Positions 36,789 through 46,424 are shown, counted from the stretch's first letter. The stretch is DNA of 64,000 nt from DAIPXZ01 sp036782995 (GCA_036782995.1 DAIPXZ010000002.1:239271-303270); one strand, 5' to 3'. A program made the numbers and translations. Notes: generated by a model not told the origin, from the letters alone.

Positions 36789-37650
36789 GATAGATGCCTC
36801 CCACATGAGTGATGATTTTCATCGCGTTCACTGTCTCTTTTACATCGTGCACACGCACGAAACGAGCACCTAATCCGACACTCGCACATGAAACGGCTAA
36901 CGTACCTCCGGCACGTTCTTCTACTGGGCAATTTCCCATCAATTCACCAATGAAACGCTTCTTCGAAGCACCAATCAGTACGGGATAGCCAAGCTTTTTA
37001 ATCTCAGGAATCGCCCGCAAAAGGGCAACGGATTCTTCCGTATCTATGCCAAAACCGATACCGGGGTCAACACAGATGTGATCGGATTCGATACCGGCCT
37101 TAGATGCAATCGTTAAGCTTTTTTCCAGATATCGAAGGCAGTCATCTACGATATTGCCCGATTTTGCAAGTAACGAAGGATTGGAGTAATTGGCCATGAT
37201 GATGACGCCCGCCTTTGCGTCAGCGACAACACCGGCCATTTGTGCATCTTTCTGCAGTCCCCAGATATCGTTTACAATCATCGCGCCTTTGGCAAGAGCA
37301 GCGCGAGCGACGCCCGCCTTCGACGTATCGATGGATATCGGAATACTGATGGAAGACCGCACCGCCTCAATGATGGGGATGACACGGTTTTTCTCCGTAT
37401 ATTCATCAATCGGAGAGAAGCCTGGGCGGGTTGATTCACCGCCGATATCGATAATGTCGGCGCCTTCTTTCACCATATCCTGAGCATGGGCGGCGGCATC
37501 CGATGCCAGAAAATACTTTCCACCATCAGAAAAAGAATCAGGCGTGACATTCAAAATCCCCATCACATATGCTCGCGAACGCAAATCGAATATAACGTCT
37601 TTCGCGCGAAAATGCGACGGAGCCTTGGTTTGAAGCGGAATTTTGCTCAT
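36781..37650 (-). CDS. folP: Dihydropteroate synthase
   Basis: The 289-residue TIM barrel has VMGILNVTPDSFSDGGKY, ADIIDIGGESTRPGF, ISIDTSKAGVARAAL, VNDIWGLQ, CVDPGIGFGI and LIGASKKRFIGEL, the full signature of the sulfonamide target. It joins p-aminobenzoate with the pterin pyrophosphate. It lies 15 bases after folE in the folE-folP-folB-folK order. Confidence 0.96.
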   Translation of the reverse strand: MSKIPLQTKAPSHFRAKDVIFDLRSRAYVMGILNVTPDSFSDGGKYFLASDAAAHAQDMVKEGADIIDIGGESTRPGFSPIDEYTEKNRVIPIIEAVRSSISIPISIDTSKAGVARAALAKGAMIVNDIWGLQKDAQMAGVVADAKAGVIIMANYSNPSLLAKSGNIVDDCLRYLEKSLTIASKAGIESDHICVDPGIGFGIDTEESVALLRAIPEIKKLGYPVLIGASKKRFIGELMGNCPVEERAGGTLAVSCASVGLGARFVRVHDVKETVNAMKIITHVGGIYHG

Positions 37651-37665
37651 GTGTTCTTCCTCCTA

Positions 37666-38277
37666 TTATGTTCTCGTGCGGTTGATAAGGGAAAGCGCCT
37701 CAGCGCGGGTGCGAGCGTCAGAACGGCAACCGCCGCGCATAGCAGATGTGACGGTTTTAGAGCCCGGCTTACGAATACCGCGCATCGTCATGCAAAGGTG
37801 TTCTGCCTCGATGACAACACAAACAGATAACGCACCGACGGCGGCCTGAACAGTGTCGGCAATTTCGGAGGTCAAGCGTTCCTGCAATTGTGGTTTGCGC
37901 GAAAGTGTATCGACAATTCTCGCTACCTTGGAAAGACCTAAAATCTTGCCGTTCTTTGGCACATATACAACGTGTGCTTTGCCGTGGAATGGTAAAAGAT
38001 GGTGTTCACACATCGAATAAAACGGGATATCACCGATCAATATCATCTCATCGTTGCCAGGCTCGGTGAATACTTTAATATCTTTGGAAATATCTCGATG
38101 CAATCCGGAAAAGACTTCCGCATACATACGAGCAACACGCTCCGGTGTCTCGAGGAGACCTTCGCGCTCCGGGTCTTCACCGACCGCGATAAGTATCTCC
38201 TTCACTGCTCTTTCGATACGCGGAATATCCATTCCCTTACGACTCTCTTCCGGAATTCGAAAATCATCTTCAATCAT
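37666..38277 (-). CDS. folE: GTP cyclohydrolase I
   Basis: The 203-residue protein has [38 protein letters not shown] (zinc Cys and His), [23 protein letters not shown] and [17 protein letters not shown] (third zinc Cys). It opens GTP to dihydroneopterin triphosphate, first step of folate synthesis. It is the first gene of the folate block; a palindrome lies about 47 bases upstream. Confidence 0.96.
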   Translation of the reverse strand: MIEDDFRIPEESRKGMDIPRIERAVKEILIAVGEDPEREGLLETPERVARMYAEVFSGLHRDISKDIKVFTEPGNDEMILIGDIPFYSMCEHHLLPFHGKAHVVYVPKNGKILGLSKVARIVDTLSRKPQLQERLTSEIADTVQAAVGALSVCVVIEAEHLCMTMRGIRKPGSKTVTSAMRGGCRSDARTRAEALSLINRTRT

Positions 38278-38323
38278 TTGTTATACGTCCTTTCCTATAT
38301 GACCGACACCAGTCGGAAAACAT

Positions 38324-38340
38324 GTGTAACATTGTTACAC
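38324..38340. promoter_or_regulatory. Palindromic operator-like site upstream of folE
   Basis: A perfect palindrome GTGTAACA-T-TGTTACAC, 17 bases. It lies in the 86-base gap between the AraC gene stop and the folE start. A second small inverted repeat CCGAC/GTCGG sits at about 38303-38315. The shape fits a dimeric repressor site controlling the folate operon; the regulator is not known. Confidence 0.5.
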
Positions 38341-38363
38341 GCCCTTTATTACGGCATTTGCGG

Positions 38364-39359
38364 TTATTTGGTGTGCATACGTCGATACTCCATCGGAGCC
38401 ATTCCCATTTGCTTTCGGAATGCAACATTGAATCGTTGCGGGCTTGAAAAGCCGACCTGAGAAGCAATGCCGCTCACCTTGATTTCCTTTTGCTCAAGAA
38501 GCTTACATGCGGCCTTGATACGTACTTGCATAAGGTAGCTCATCGGACTCATTCCTAACTCGTCACGGAAGGCTCTCGTGAAATATCCTTGGCTCAAGAA
38601 AACATAGGATGATGCATCCACCACTGAAATGCCGCTGTTGTAATTTTCTTCAATAAAATCGCGAGCAATTAACACGAGCTCGCGTGCTTTACCGTGCTTC
38701 ACCGCGAGGCTCTCTTCCCATTCTTCACGAAGAGCGCGTGACAAAGTGACAAGGAGCTCCATCGTAAGGAATTGCATCATCATATCCTTCGCATAAGCAT
38801 CCGAACGGCTCTCTCTCATGATGCGTTTTACCAAATCACCGATAGCCTGACGACTCTTTCCGGAAATAATCAGGTGGGATTGATCATGCGCGGCATCCTT
38901 TTCACCCATGGCAAAATCAATGAAGCTTTCCAGTGGCGACGACGATACATTTTCCGGAAAAACCGGAACCATCGGTCCGCCACGCAAGGTGCCGTTCGCC
39001 ATCGGCTGAGCGTCCTTTGGCTTCGCACGAAGCGCTGCTTGCGCGTTTGCAAGATTCGAAGAGAAACCAAAATAAAGAACAACCATATCGGCTTGTCCTT
39101 CAGGTACACGAATCGCATGGTTCACCTGCGGGCGGATAATAAGTGTAGAACCCTTGGAAAGCATAACCGTTTTTCCGTTAATCGTAAATTCGGCTGCCCC
39201 TTTTCGAAGGTAAAGAAGCTCGTGGGAGGTGTGGCGACTTGAGGTGGCCACAGGCGTTGTCTTCTCAAAGCAATGTTCAATGCCTTCAAAAACGACGGGA
39301 ATCGATCCGGAAGATTCGAGAATACTTTTCTCGACCGCGGGCAATAAATCTTCAAACAT
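38364..39359 (-). CDS. AraC family regulator with N-terminal cupin
   Basis: The 331-residue protein has an N-terminal cupin-like sensor (SSRHTSHELLYLRKGAAEFTI, GSTLIIRPQVNHAI) and a C-terminal pair of helix-turn-helix motifs (GISVVDASSYVFLSQGYFTRAF and KVSGIASQVGFSSPQRFNVAF, then MAPMEYRRM). AGGAGG precedes the ATG. It lies 60 bases after the large esterase-fold gene, so the pair may form one transcript; regulated sugar or metabolite unknown. Confidence 0.9.
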   Translation of the reverse strand: MFEDLLPAVEKSILESSGSIPVVFEGIEHCFEKTTPVATSSRHTSHELLYLRKGAAEFTINGKTVMLSKGSTLIIRPQVNHAIRVPEGQADMVVLYFGFSSNLANAQAALRAKPKDAQPMANGTLRGGPMVPVFPENVSSSPLESFIDFAMGEKDAAHDQSHLIISGKSRQAIGDLVKRIMRESRSDAYAKDMMMQFLTMELLVTLSRALREEWEESLAVKHGKARELVLIARDFIEENYNSGISVVDASSYVFLSQGYFTRAFRDELGMSPMSYLMQVRIKAACKLLEQKEIKVSGIASQVGFSSPQRFNVAFRKQMGMAPMEYRRMHTK

Positions 39360-39419
39360 GCATTTTCCTCCTATTCACGACTCAAAACGTGGTCACCGGA
39401 AAGCGGTGGCACGTGTGGA

Positions 39420-41786
39420 TTATTTATCGTCGAAGCCATTTGCCAAGAAACGAATGTTGTCGACATAGATTTCGCCGGAGCGAGAAGTATCAAACAAAGT
39501 AAAAGTCATTGACTCGAGCTGTTTAGCTTTTTCCGACTGGAACGGCAACATAATGGTTTGCCAACGAAGCCCGATTTCAATATTTGCCGATCCGGAAAAC
39601 CCACTGATTTGCAAAGTTTTTTCAGCCTGGTCAGGATTAAAGATATCGACAGCGATTCCTTTGGAATAGGACAAATCTAAAGGCGTCAATGATGATGCGT
39701 CGGAAAGCACCGGGCCAAAGGACAAAAGGCTGTTCTCCGTATCATACTTAATATGTAGCGAAGAAGACCCTTGCGTCTTATTCATGTCTTCCAAAACAAT
39801 GTCGGCCTTTCCCTTCGTCACACGGTACACAGGCAAAGTCGTAAATTCATCTTCCCATTTTTCCTTGCCGACAAAGGTCAGCATATCACAATCGGTAAAG
39901 GTCATATCCGAACAATACACCGATGGCACGCGGTCGATACGGAAAGGCAAAACCGGTAAATCAATACGATTTTTGAACGTCGCCTGATGCGGAATCGGCG
40001 AATATCCGTACATAACGCCGACCGGGTTTGCTATTTCGTCATTCCAAACCATAACACGGACACTGTGCAATATTTTTGCACTCGCCGGAACATAAACACG
40101 ACGCTCATCGCAAATCGAAAAACCGCGAAGAATCGATTCATTCTCAGCCAAACGCAAACCGTCGACTGTATTATCAAAGGAAAGCATCACCTTATTACCG
40201 ATAATCTCGATGCCGTCGCATTCTGGCGACGAGGAAGGCATTTTCGGCGTAAAGTGAAGACCGAGCGCAATATTGGCAAGACGTCTGCCGATGGTAAAGG
40301 TCGCCGTCTTGTCAGGCAGTAGCATATCGTGCTGACTTAAAATACCGATTGGCATCGGAAAGCGGCGGCGAATTGCGCTCAAGCGCTCATTAAACTCGAC
40401 ATGTTGATATGGTTTTTCCACGTCGATGGCGTTTGGATGAAGTCCTAACAAAATAAGCGAAGGCACCTGGGCACGGTCATCGATGGAACGCGGGCCGAAT
40501 ACGCGAGCCAAATCCACCAATAATTGACGTACCATCGGTACATATTTTTCTCCGAAAGCTGCATCGGATGCATCCGGTGCATAAACAATACCACGTATGC
40601 TGATGTCGCAAAGCGGTGACAGCTTATGGTTATAGAGAACGGACATCATATCCGCACCGATTACGACAGGAAGTGGCTCAGGAACAGCTTCTTCGAGCGG
40701 ATCATCACCAATGATAAACTTCGAGAAGAGCTTCACATTTGATACCGTTTCGTTTACCACATCGTCATTTGGGAACGAAAGCAATGGCTCATCCTCTTGC
40801 GACGAAGACGTCGAATCGGTATTTTCTGTATCCGTTGTATCAAGTGACACATCGTCGTCTTCGGATGTAGACTCCGTATCCTCTTCGGACGATTTCTTCT
40901 CCGCTTCGGCAGACTTAGCCTGCTTTTCGGCAAGCATTCTTTCTCTTTCAATCGCCTTTGCTTTTTCCTTCTCCTCTTCTTCGATAGAAGCGGCGGCGGC
41001 AGCCTTGGCAAGAATGACCTCTTTCTTTTTCTCGAGAAGGCTCTTCACATTCTCATGAAATCCTTCTTCGGTGAAATACAGACCACGTTCGGAAAGCACT
41101 TCACGGATTGTGTCATTTTCATCAATACCATCATGTGACAGCCACCGATAAATCGGCGCATATTCCTCAGCTAAATCGATGATACCGACAGAGTAATGCA
41201 ACTGATCAGACAAATGATATGCGAGAGAAAAGGCCGCAGATGAGACATTTTTCAACAACTGCGTGTCGCGCACATGAATCCAGCAGCCTTCTTTGGATTC
41301 CAGAATCGGTTCATATGAAAAAGCACTTACGTCGCTATAGCAATCACGTTTTGGCGAGAAAAAGCGAATGGAGGGCATGATGCTCTTCTTTAACGGTGTA
41401 CGTGGAGCACCAGTCTGGCAAATCGGAATAGAAAGCGGCTTACCGCCCAACATCACCCACACATCACCGCAACGACAATCGTTAATAGAAAGACTTGAAG
41501 TCATCACGCGAAAAACTAACGTATATGCGTCAGTAGAAGAGCGATACGGTGGTAGCTTAAAATGAAAATTGCCTTCGTCGTCCGAGGTGGTTTCCAAGCT
41601 GATAATAACACCGTAATCCGTATCAAGCTTTGATACCTTACGTCCATCTGTCGGATCCTTAACAACATCTAATGTAACAGGATTATCCGGCCCGGTCCTG
41701 CCGTGAAGCAATAAAGGAACACCTTGTTGAAAGACCATACCGGCGGATATCCAAGAAGGGAGAATAATATCTTTTTCCAATGCCAT
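39420..41786 (-). CDS. Sialate O-acetylesterase-fold protein without catalytic motifs
   Basis: Start at ATG 41786, with AAAGGA upstream; 788 residues, no signal peptide. The N-terminus (LPSWISAGMVFQQGVPLLLHGR) and the segment after residue 570 (LSFDNTVDGLRLAENESILRGFSI, then NPVGVMYGYSPIPHQATF) match the outer domains of the sialic acid 9-O-acetylesterase family. The Ser motif normally GEVWLCSGQSNM reads GDVWVMLGGKPLSI, and the His block normally DIHPxNK reads MLLPDK, so both catalytic residues are gone. A Glu/Lys/Ala-rich coiled stretch plus Ser/Asp/Thr tract (about 265-345) interrupts the core, and a jelly-roll (KGKADIVLEDM... EIYVDNIRF) ends it. Probably a cytoplasmic non-enzymatic protein. 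Role unknown. Confidence 0.75.
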   Translation of the reverse strand: MALEKDIILPSWISAGMVFQQGVPLLLHGRTGPDNPVTLDVVKDPTDGRKVSKLDTDYGVIISLETTSDDEGNFHFKLPPYRSSTDAYTLVFRVMTSSLSINDCRCGDVWVMLGGKPLSIPICQTGAPRTPLKKSIMPSIRFFSPKRDCYSDVSAFSYEPILESKEGCWIHVRDTQLLKNVSSAAFSLAYHLSDQLHYSVGIIDLAEEYAPIYRWLSHDGIDENDTIREVLSERGLYFTEEGFHENVKSLLEKKKEVILAKAAAAASIEEEEKEKAKAIERERMLAEKQAKSAEAEKKSSEEDTESTSEDDDVSLDTTDTENTDSTSSSQEDEPLLSFPNDDVVNETVSNVKLFSKFIIGDDPLEEAVPEPLPVVIGADMMSVLYNHKLSPLCDISIRGIVYAPDASDAAFGEKYVPMVRQLLVDLARVFGPRSIDDRAQVPSLILLGLHPNAIDVEKPYQHVEFNERLSAIRRRFPMPIGILSQHDMLLPDKTATFTIGRRLANIALGLHFTPKMPSSSPECDGIEIIGNKVMLSFDNTVDGLRLAENESILRGFSICDERRVYVPASAKILHSVRVMVWNDEIANPVGVMYGYSPIPHQATFKNRIDLPVLPFRIDRVPSVYCSDMTFTDCDMLTFVGKEKWEDEFTTLPVYRVTKGKADIVLEDMNKTQGSSSLHIKYDTENSLLSFGPVLSDASSLTPLDLSYSKGIAVDIFNPDQAEKTLQISGFSGSANIEIGLRWQTIMLPFQSEKAKQLESMTFTLFDTSRSGEIYVDNIRFLANGFDDK

Positions 41787-41978
41787 GAAAAAGTTCCTTT
41801 CTTTAAGCAAAAAATCGTTTATATTATACGACATTTTCGGGCTTTTTCCTAATCACACTTTTCTTGGTTTTGATGAATGCAAAAAAACTTGTCGGCAAAA
41901 ATTCGCCATTTCTTATGCTTGATATCATGATTTTGTCATTTCTTTTTTCCATCAACGAAAATTTTGGCTATATCCGCA

Positions 41979-42008
41979 TTGACTTACACATCTTGATGAC
42001 CTTACACT
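41979..42008 (+). promoter_or_regulatory. Possible promoter of the XRE regulator
   Basis: TTGACT at 41979-41984, 18-bp spacer, TACACT at 42003-42008, 59 bases before the ATG. The rest of the 280-base divergent region is AT-rich without a clear second promoter. Confidence 0.5.
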
Positions 42009-42067
42009 TGGAGCATGAGTAAATAATGCATTATCATTCAAAAAACAGCATGGAAAGGAGGAAAAAC

Positions 42068-42316
42068 ATGGGAGATATGGACAGAATTCTAATGGATATG
42101 GGCAATGTGCTACGCGAACTTCGTCTGCAAGCACATATGACGCAGAGTGAAGTTGCCGCCCGGGCGAATGTAAACCATTCATATTATTGTCAAATTGAAA
42201 ATGGCGTTGTGAATCCGACAATCTATAAATTTCTTCAGGTTCTTTCGGTATATGATTTTTCATACCTTGATTTACGTAATTTCATTATTCATGATATCTC
42301 CGAAAAAGTCTACTAG
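42068..42316 (+). CDS. Small XRE family helix-turn-helix regulator
   Basis: Start at ATG 42068, with AAGGAGG upstream. The 82-residue product is little more than a Cro/C1 domain: LRELRLQAHMTQSEVAARANVNHSYYCQIENG is the helix-turn-helix, followed by NPTIYKFLQVLSVYDFSYLDL. No sensor domain. The IENG and NPT motif resembles SinR-like regulators. Target unknown; it is divergent from the esterase-fold gene. Confidence 0.88.
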   Translation: MGDMDRILMDMGNVLRELRLQAHMTQSEVAARANVNHSYYCQIENGVVNPTIYKFLQVLSVYDFSYLDLRNFIIHDISEKVY

Positions 42317-42449
42317 TATGGTTAACTGTATTGTTTGATTCATTGAAATATCATTATTTTGCGTTTTTCAATAAAAATGACCTTCTATTTATGTTTAGTA
42401 TGTGGTATTCTGACACTGACTTCAAGAATATTCATCAAGGGGGCTCGTC

Positions 42450-43394
42450 ATGACGATTTACAATACGAAGAATAAACCGGCAAATGCACTTTACGAAGAT
42501 TTGCGTCAGTCATCAAAGAGCGATGCCATAGCATTTTGCTCGAATTATCATGACCACTCCAGTGACGCCAAAGAGATTCCTGCTCATTATCATGATTACA
42601 TTGAGATAATTTACGCCTGTGAGGGGCATTTTTCCGCGACCATCAACGGTATTGAGTATATTCTTCACCCGGGTGATTTGTTATTAATAAATATCAACGA
42701 GGCACATTCCTATCATCGTTACACTGATTGTAAATATTATTGCGTTCAATTTGATCCCTATCTTCTTTTTTCCACGGCAAGAAGCTCATTCGAAGCACGT
42801 TACATTATGCCTTTTATTATGTCCTTTTCATCGCCACAGCGTGTGATTTCTGCATCTGAAATCGATAAAACAGATATTCCATCACTCATTATGGATTTTC
42901 ATCGTGAATACACAGAAAAGACATACGGATACGAACTGGCCATTCGTGCCGACATTTGTCGCATATTTCTCTGGTACATAAGAAAATGGGAGAACCAAGG
43001 GCTTAGTATGTCCGTTTCCTCGAATGTAAAGATTGAAGATATTAACCTCCTCGAAGAGGTTCTTGCCTATATCGATGCACATTATATGCATACTGTGAGC
43101 GCCGAGGATATGGCGAAGCTTTGCCGCATGAGTTACAGTTATTTTTCGCGATTCTTTAAAGCATCTATCGGAAAGACTTTCTCTGAATATTTGACTTATG
43201 TTCGATTAACCGAAGCCGAGAAGCGCCTCGTTTCCACGCGGCAAAGCATCAGCCAAATCGCACTGGATACCGGATTTTCCAACGCAAGTTACTTTATTAC
43301 GCAATTCAAACGTCACCGCGGCATGACACCGAAGAAATTCAAGCAACGGCTTTTACGTGATTCCGGGCCCTTCGATGACGATGATGAAGATTAA
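42450..43394 (+). CDS. AraC family regulator with cupin sensor
   Basis: The 314-residue protein has the cupin sensor HYHDYIEIIYACEGHFSATING, HPGDLLLININEAHS, and the C-terminal AraC domain (TVSAEDMAKLCRMSYSYFSRFFK; ISQIALDTGFSNASYFITQFKRHRGMTPKKF). CAAGGGGG precedes the ATG. An acidic tail DDDDED ends it. The family usually senses sugars and activates sugar-use genes, but no such gene adjoins. Confidence 0.92.
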   Translation: MTIYNTKNKPANALYEDLRQSSKSDAIAFCSNYHDHSSDAKEIPAHYHDYIEIIYACEGHFSATINGIEYILHPGDLLLININEAHSYHRYTDCKYYCVQFDPYLLFSTARSSFEARYIMPFIMSFSSPQRVISASEIDKTDIPSLIMDFHREYTEKTYGYELAIRADICRIFLWYIRKWENQGLSMSVSSNVKIEDINLLEEVLAYIDAHYMHTVSAEDMAKLCRMSYSYFSRFFKASIGKTFSEYLTYVRLTEAEKRLVSTRQSISQIALDTGFSNASYFITQFKRHRGMTPKKFKQRLLRDSGPFDDDDED

Positions 43395-43438
43395 TCGTGA
43401 TACGCCGCTTACTCTTTGAGATGAATATGAAATAAATA

Positions 43439-43464
43439 AAGGCACAGTTTAAAAACTGTGCCTT
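43439..43464 (-). terminator. Terminator of the DEAD-box helicase gene
   Basis: The 12-bp stem AAGGCACAGTTT/AAACTGTGCCTT is followed on the minus strand by TTATTTATTT. It lies between two convergent genes and may serve both. Confidence 0.75.
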
Positions 43465-43469
43465 ACTTG

Positions 43470-45512
43470 TCATGCCTTAGTTTTACGTGGTGTTCTCGGT
43501 GGCTTTCCGCCGCTTCGCGTTGCCGATGACGACTTGGAAGTATACTTCTTTTCACCTTTGGTTCCAGAAGATTTCGTTCCATACCTTTTCTCACCTTTTC
43601 CGGACGAGGATTTCGAACCATATTTTTTCTCGCCTTTTCCGGTAGTGGATTTAGTCGCGTATTTTCTTTCTTTCTTCTCTGACTTATCCGAATAGTCCTT
43701 TGCAGGCTTCTTGTCATAGGCCTTCTTAGGTTTACTCTTCTTTGGTGTATCTTCGATACCCTTCAAATCCGAATCATTCATCATGCGTGAATCATCCGTT
43801 TCGCCTTTTTCAGTTTTTTTCGATGGTTTTGCTCGTTTTTCCCCACTGAATTCAACACGAACTACTTGGCGACCAATTTTCTCATTATTCGTCGAAGAGA
43901 CGACGTGATCAGCCACATCTTCCGGTACATCAACAAATGTGTATTCGTCAAATATGGCAATTGCACCGATGGAGCTTCCCGGAATATTCGAACGAGAAGC
44001 AACAAATTGTACAATCTGATTCGGGCGAATCTTGTTTTCAATACCCACATTAAAGAAAAGGCGTTTCATTCCCGGCTCTTCTTTTTTTCCATGATTTCTC
44101 GTTTTAGTAGAAGGCGTCTTGGCCTTCGCCTCTCGCCTCGAATTCGTATATTCCTCGTAAGGAATCACTTCTTCGATCTCTTGATGCTCGACAATGGTAT
44201 CATTTGCTAATTGCTTCAGGAGTGCCGCAGCAATATCAGCCGTCGTATGAAAATCATCTGTTCCTCCGGATACGTTTGTACGTTCAAGGAAGGTCTCGAT
44301 ATATTGAACATAGGCATCAAGATGGTTGTCATTTAAAATATCAGCCGTTTTTTCCAAAACGCCTGCAATTTTGCTGTCTCTGACTTCATGCACAGAAGGC
44401 ACAGTCGCCCTTTGTAATGTCGCTTTCGTCAGGCGCTGAATGTTCTTCAAATCCATGATTTCGCGACCGACTACGAATGTAAACGCCTTACCGGTTTTGC
44501 CGGCACGACCTGTACGACCGATACGATGTACGTAGTACTCTTCATCAGAAGGCAAATCATAGTTAAATACCATTTCAATATCGTCAACATCAATACCGCG
44601 AGCTGCCACATCCGTCGCCACGAGAATATCGACAGTTCCTTGACGGAATGCCTTCATGACGCGGTCACGAGCACTTTGCTTCATATCTCCGTGAAGTGCT
44701 TCGACAGAATAGCCGCGCGTGGAAAGACGCTCGGTAAGATCGTCGACTTTCCGCTTCGTGTTGCAAAATACTAATGCACGAGTTACATTTTCCGCGTCCA
44801 AAAGACGTGTCAACACTTCTGTTTTGTTGGCCTCACGAAGCTCGATATAAAACTGTTCAACGAGCGGTATCGTAAGCTCCTTCGCAGCAATCTTGATTTG
44901 AATCGGATTATCCTGATAGCGATTCGTAAGCTCTTTAATCGCAGGTGGCATCGTCGCAGAGAAAAGAACAGTCTGACGTTCATGCGGCACTGATTCCAAG
45001 ATGGTATCGATATCTTCTTTAAAACCCATGTTCAACATCTCATCGGCTTCGTCAAGAACAATACGATCAAGATGATCAAGACGCAAGGTCTTTCTTCTCA
45101 TATGGTCCATGACTCGTCCCGGCGTTCCGACGACGATTTGCGGGCGACGCTTGAGCGCCATTATTTGACGATCAATCGGTTGACCGCCGTATACCGCGAC
45201 CATGCGAATGCCAGCTGTGTACTTTGCGACATTATGAAGCTCCTCGGCGATTTGAATCGCAAGCTCACGAGTCGGGCTAAGAATGAGTGTCTGTACGTAA
45301 TCTTCATCCTTATCAACCGAATCAATAACCGGAATACCGAAAGCACATGTCTTTCCTGTACCAGTTTGTGCTTGGCCTAACACATCGCGATGCTCCAAAA
45401 TATATGGGATTGTCTGTGCTTGAATAGGGGTTGCTTCTTCGAAGCCCATATCGGTAAGAGCGCGAAGAATTTCTTGCGAGATTGCAAGTTCTGAAAACGG
45501 AATACTGTCCAT
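43470..45512 (-). CDS. DEAD-box RNA helicase (DeaD/DbpA-like) with basic repeat tail
   Basis: The 680-residue protein has all helicase motifs: Q motif (GFEEATPIQAQTIP), AQTGTGKT, PTRELA, GTPGR, DEAD, SAT, LVATDVAARGIDV and HRIGRTGR. Residues about 495-570 form a DbpA-type RNA-binding fold (RLFFNVGIENKIRPNQIVQFV). The last 85 residues are basic with a repeated unit of about 13 residues (GKGEKKYGSKSS, GKGEKRYGTKSS, TKGEKKYTSKSS), also seen as repeated DNA at about 43540-43670. Likely works in ribosome assembly and cold-adapted RNA unwinding. Confidence 0.94.
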   Translation of the reverse strand: MDSIPFSELAISQEILRALTDMGFEEATPIQAQTIPYILEHRDVLGQAQTGTGKTCAFGIPVIDSVDKDEDYVQTLILSPTRELAIQIAEELHNVAKYTAGIRMVAVYGGQPIDRQIMALKRRPQIVVGTPGRVMDHMRRKTLRLDHLDRIVLDEADEMLNMGFKEDIDTILESVPHERQTVLFSATMPPAIKELTNRYQDNPIQIKIAAKELTIPLVEQFYIELREANKTEVLTRLLDAENVTRALVFCNTKRKVDDLTERLSTRGYSVEALHGDMKQSARDRVMKAFRQGTVDILVATDVAARGIDVDDIEMVFNYDLPSDEEYYVHRIGRTGRAGKTGKAFTFVVGREIMDLKNIQRLTKATLQRATVPSVHEVRDSKIAGVLEKTADILNDNHLDAYVQYIETFLERTNVSGGTDDFHTTADIAAALLKQLANDTIVEHQEIEEVIPYEEYTNSRREAKAKTPSTKTRNHGKKEEPGMKRLFFNVGIENKIRPNQIVQFVASRSNIPGSSIGAIAIFDEYTFVDVPEDVADHVVSSTNNEKIGRQVVRVEFSGEKRAKPSKKTEKGETDDSRMMNDSDLKGIEDTPKKSKPKKAYDKKPAKDYSDKSEKKERKYATKSTTGKGEKKYGSKSSSGKGEKRYGTKSSGTKGEKKYTSKSSSATRSGGKPPRTPRKTKA

Positions 45513-45538
45513 GTTGTCCTCTTTTTCTTTGACGCGAA

Positions 45539-46315
45539 TTAGACTTCGGCAATGACCAACGAAATACCGAAATCACGGATGGCTTTCGCTTGTTCAGGTG
45601 ATATTCCTGAATCCGTAATCAAGACATCGATTTGGTCTGCCGGGATAAAAGTTGATGTGGAATCCGCGTTTAGTTTCGAAGAATCCACCAGCGCAATTTT
45701 TCGCTTACACTTATCGGCAAAGCGTTTTTTGAGCTCCAGTTCATAAAAATTATGACCTGTTAAACCGGAATTCAGCGAGAAGCCATTACCGGAAACAAAA
45801 TAGCTGTCACCGCTGATACGGTGAAGCATCTCTTCACACAGAAGTCCTTCAACGGCACCGGAATGCGGGCGCAATACGCCGCCGATGAGAACAGTACGGA
45901 AATTACTGTAGCGTTGGATTTCCATCGCGGTATGAATTCCGTTCGTCACAATTGTTAAGTTTTCTAATTGACTGATAAACGGAATCATATGAAAGGTCGT
46001 CGAGCTCGCATCAATAAAGATCGTTTCCCCTTCGGATACAAAAGTACCCGCTTCTTTGCCAATCGCTGTTTTTTCTGCTACATACATTACACTGCGACGC
46101 ATGTAGTTTTCGGGAGTTTGTGATGGTTTAACCTGGTCGGCAATCGAGCAACCACCGTGGAAACGGATAATCGCGCCTTCGCGCTCCATCTCCCGTAAAT
46201 CGCTTCGAATCGTTGCGCCTGTTACCTGCAGACGGTCCTCAAGCTCCGTCGTTGAAATCTTTGTTTCCTTTTCCAAAATTTCAAGAATTTTCTTGCGCCG
46301 TTCCAAATTAATCAT
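45539..46315 (-). CDS. DeoR/GlpR family transcriptional regulator
   Basis: The 258-residue product starts MINLERRKKILEILEKETKIS with a DeoR helix-turn-helix (TTELEDRLQVTGATIRSDLREMEREGAIIRFHGG). The C-terminal sensor has the family features FIDASSTTFHMIPF and TNGIHTAMEI and ends near VLITDSGI. It should bind a sugar phosphate. It is alone; no sugar operon adjoins. Operator-like boxes lie in its own leader. Confidence 0.92.
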   Translation of the reverse strand: MINLERRKKILEILEKETKISTTELEDRLQVTGATIRSDLREMEREGAIIRFHGGCSIADQVKPSQTPENYMRRSVMYVAEKTAIGKEAGTFVSEGETIFIDASSTTFHMIPFISQLENLTIVTNGIHTAMEIQRYSNFRTVLIGGVLRPHSGAVEGLLCEEMLHRISGDSYFVSGNGFSLNSGLTGHNFYELELKKRFADKCKRKIALVDSSKLNADSTSTFIPADQIDVLITDSGISPEQAKAIRDFGISLVIAEV

Positions 46316-46341
46316 TTCGCATCCGCCCCCAATCGTCGCCG

Positions 46342-46424
46342 CGAAACGAAAGAAAATAAACTATATATTTCATTTCGTTTTTATGCTGCGCTCAAATCGT
46401 ATCAGCGTTCGGTTTCATTGTCAA
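46342..46424 (-). promoter_or_regulatory. Promoter and operator-like boxes of the DeoR-family gene
   Basis: On the minus strand, -35 TTGACA (46424-46419), 17-bp spacer, -10 TACGAT (46401-46396). Downstream in the leader are inverted boxes CGAAACGAAA (46342-46351) and TTTCATTTCG (46369-46378), similar to CGAAA-type DeoR-family operators. This suggests autoregulation. Confidence 0.5.

Noticed and set aside
43540..43670. Short repeats as a CRISPR array
   Set aside because: The repeats are in frame and code for the basic tail of the DEAD-box helicase; no spacers or cas genes.
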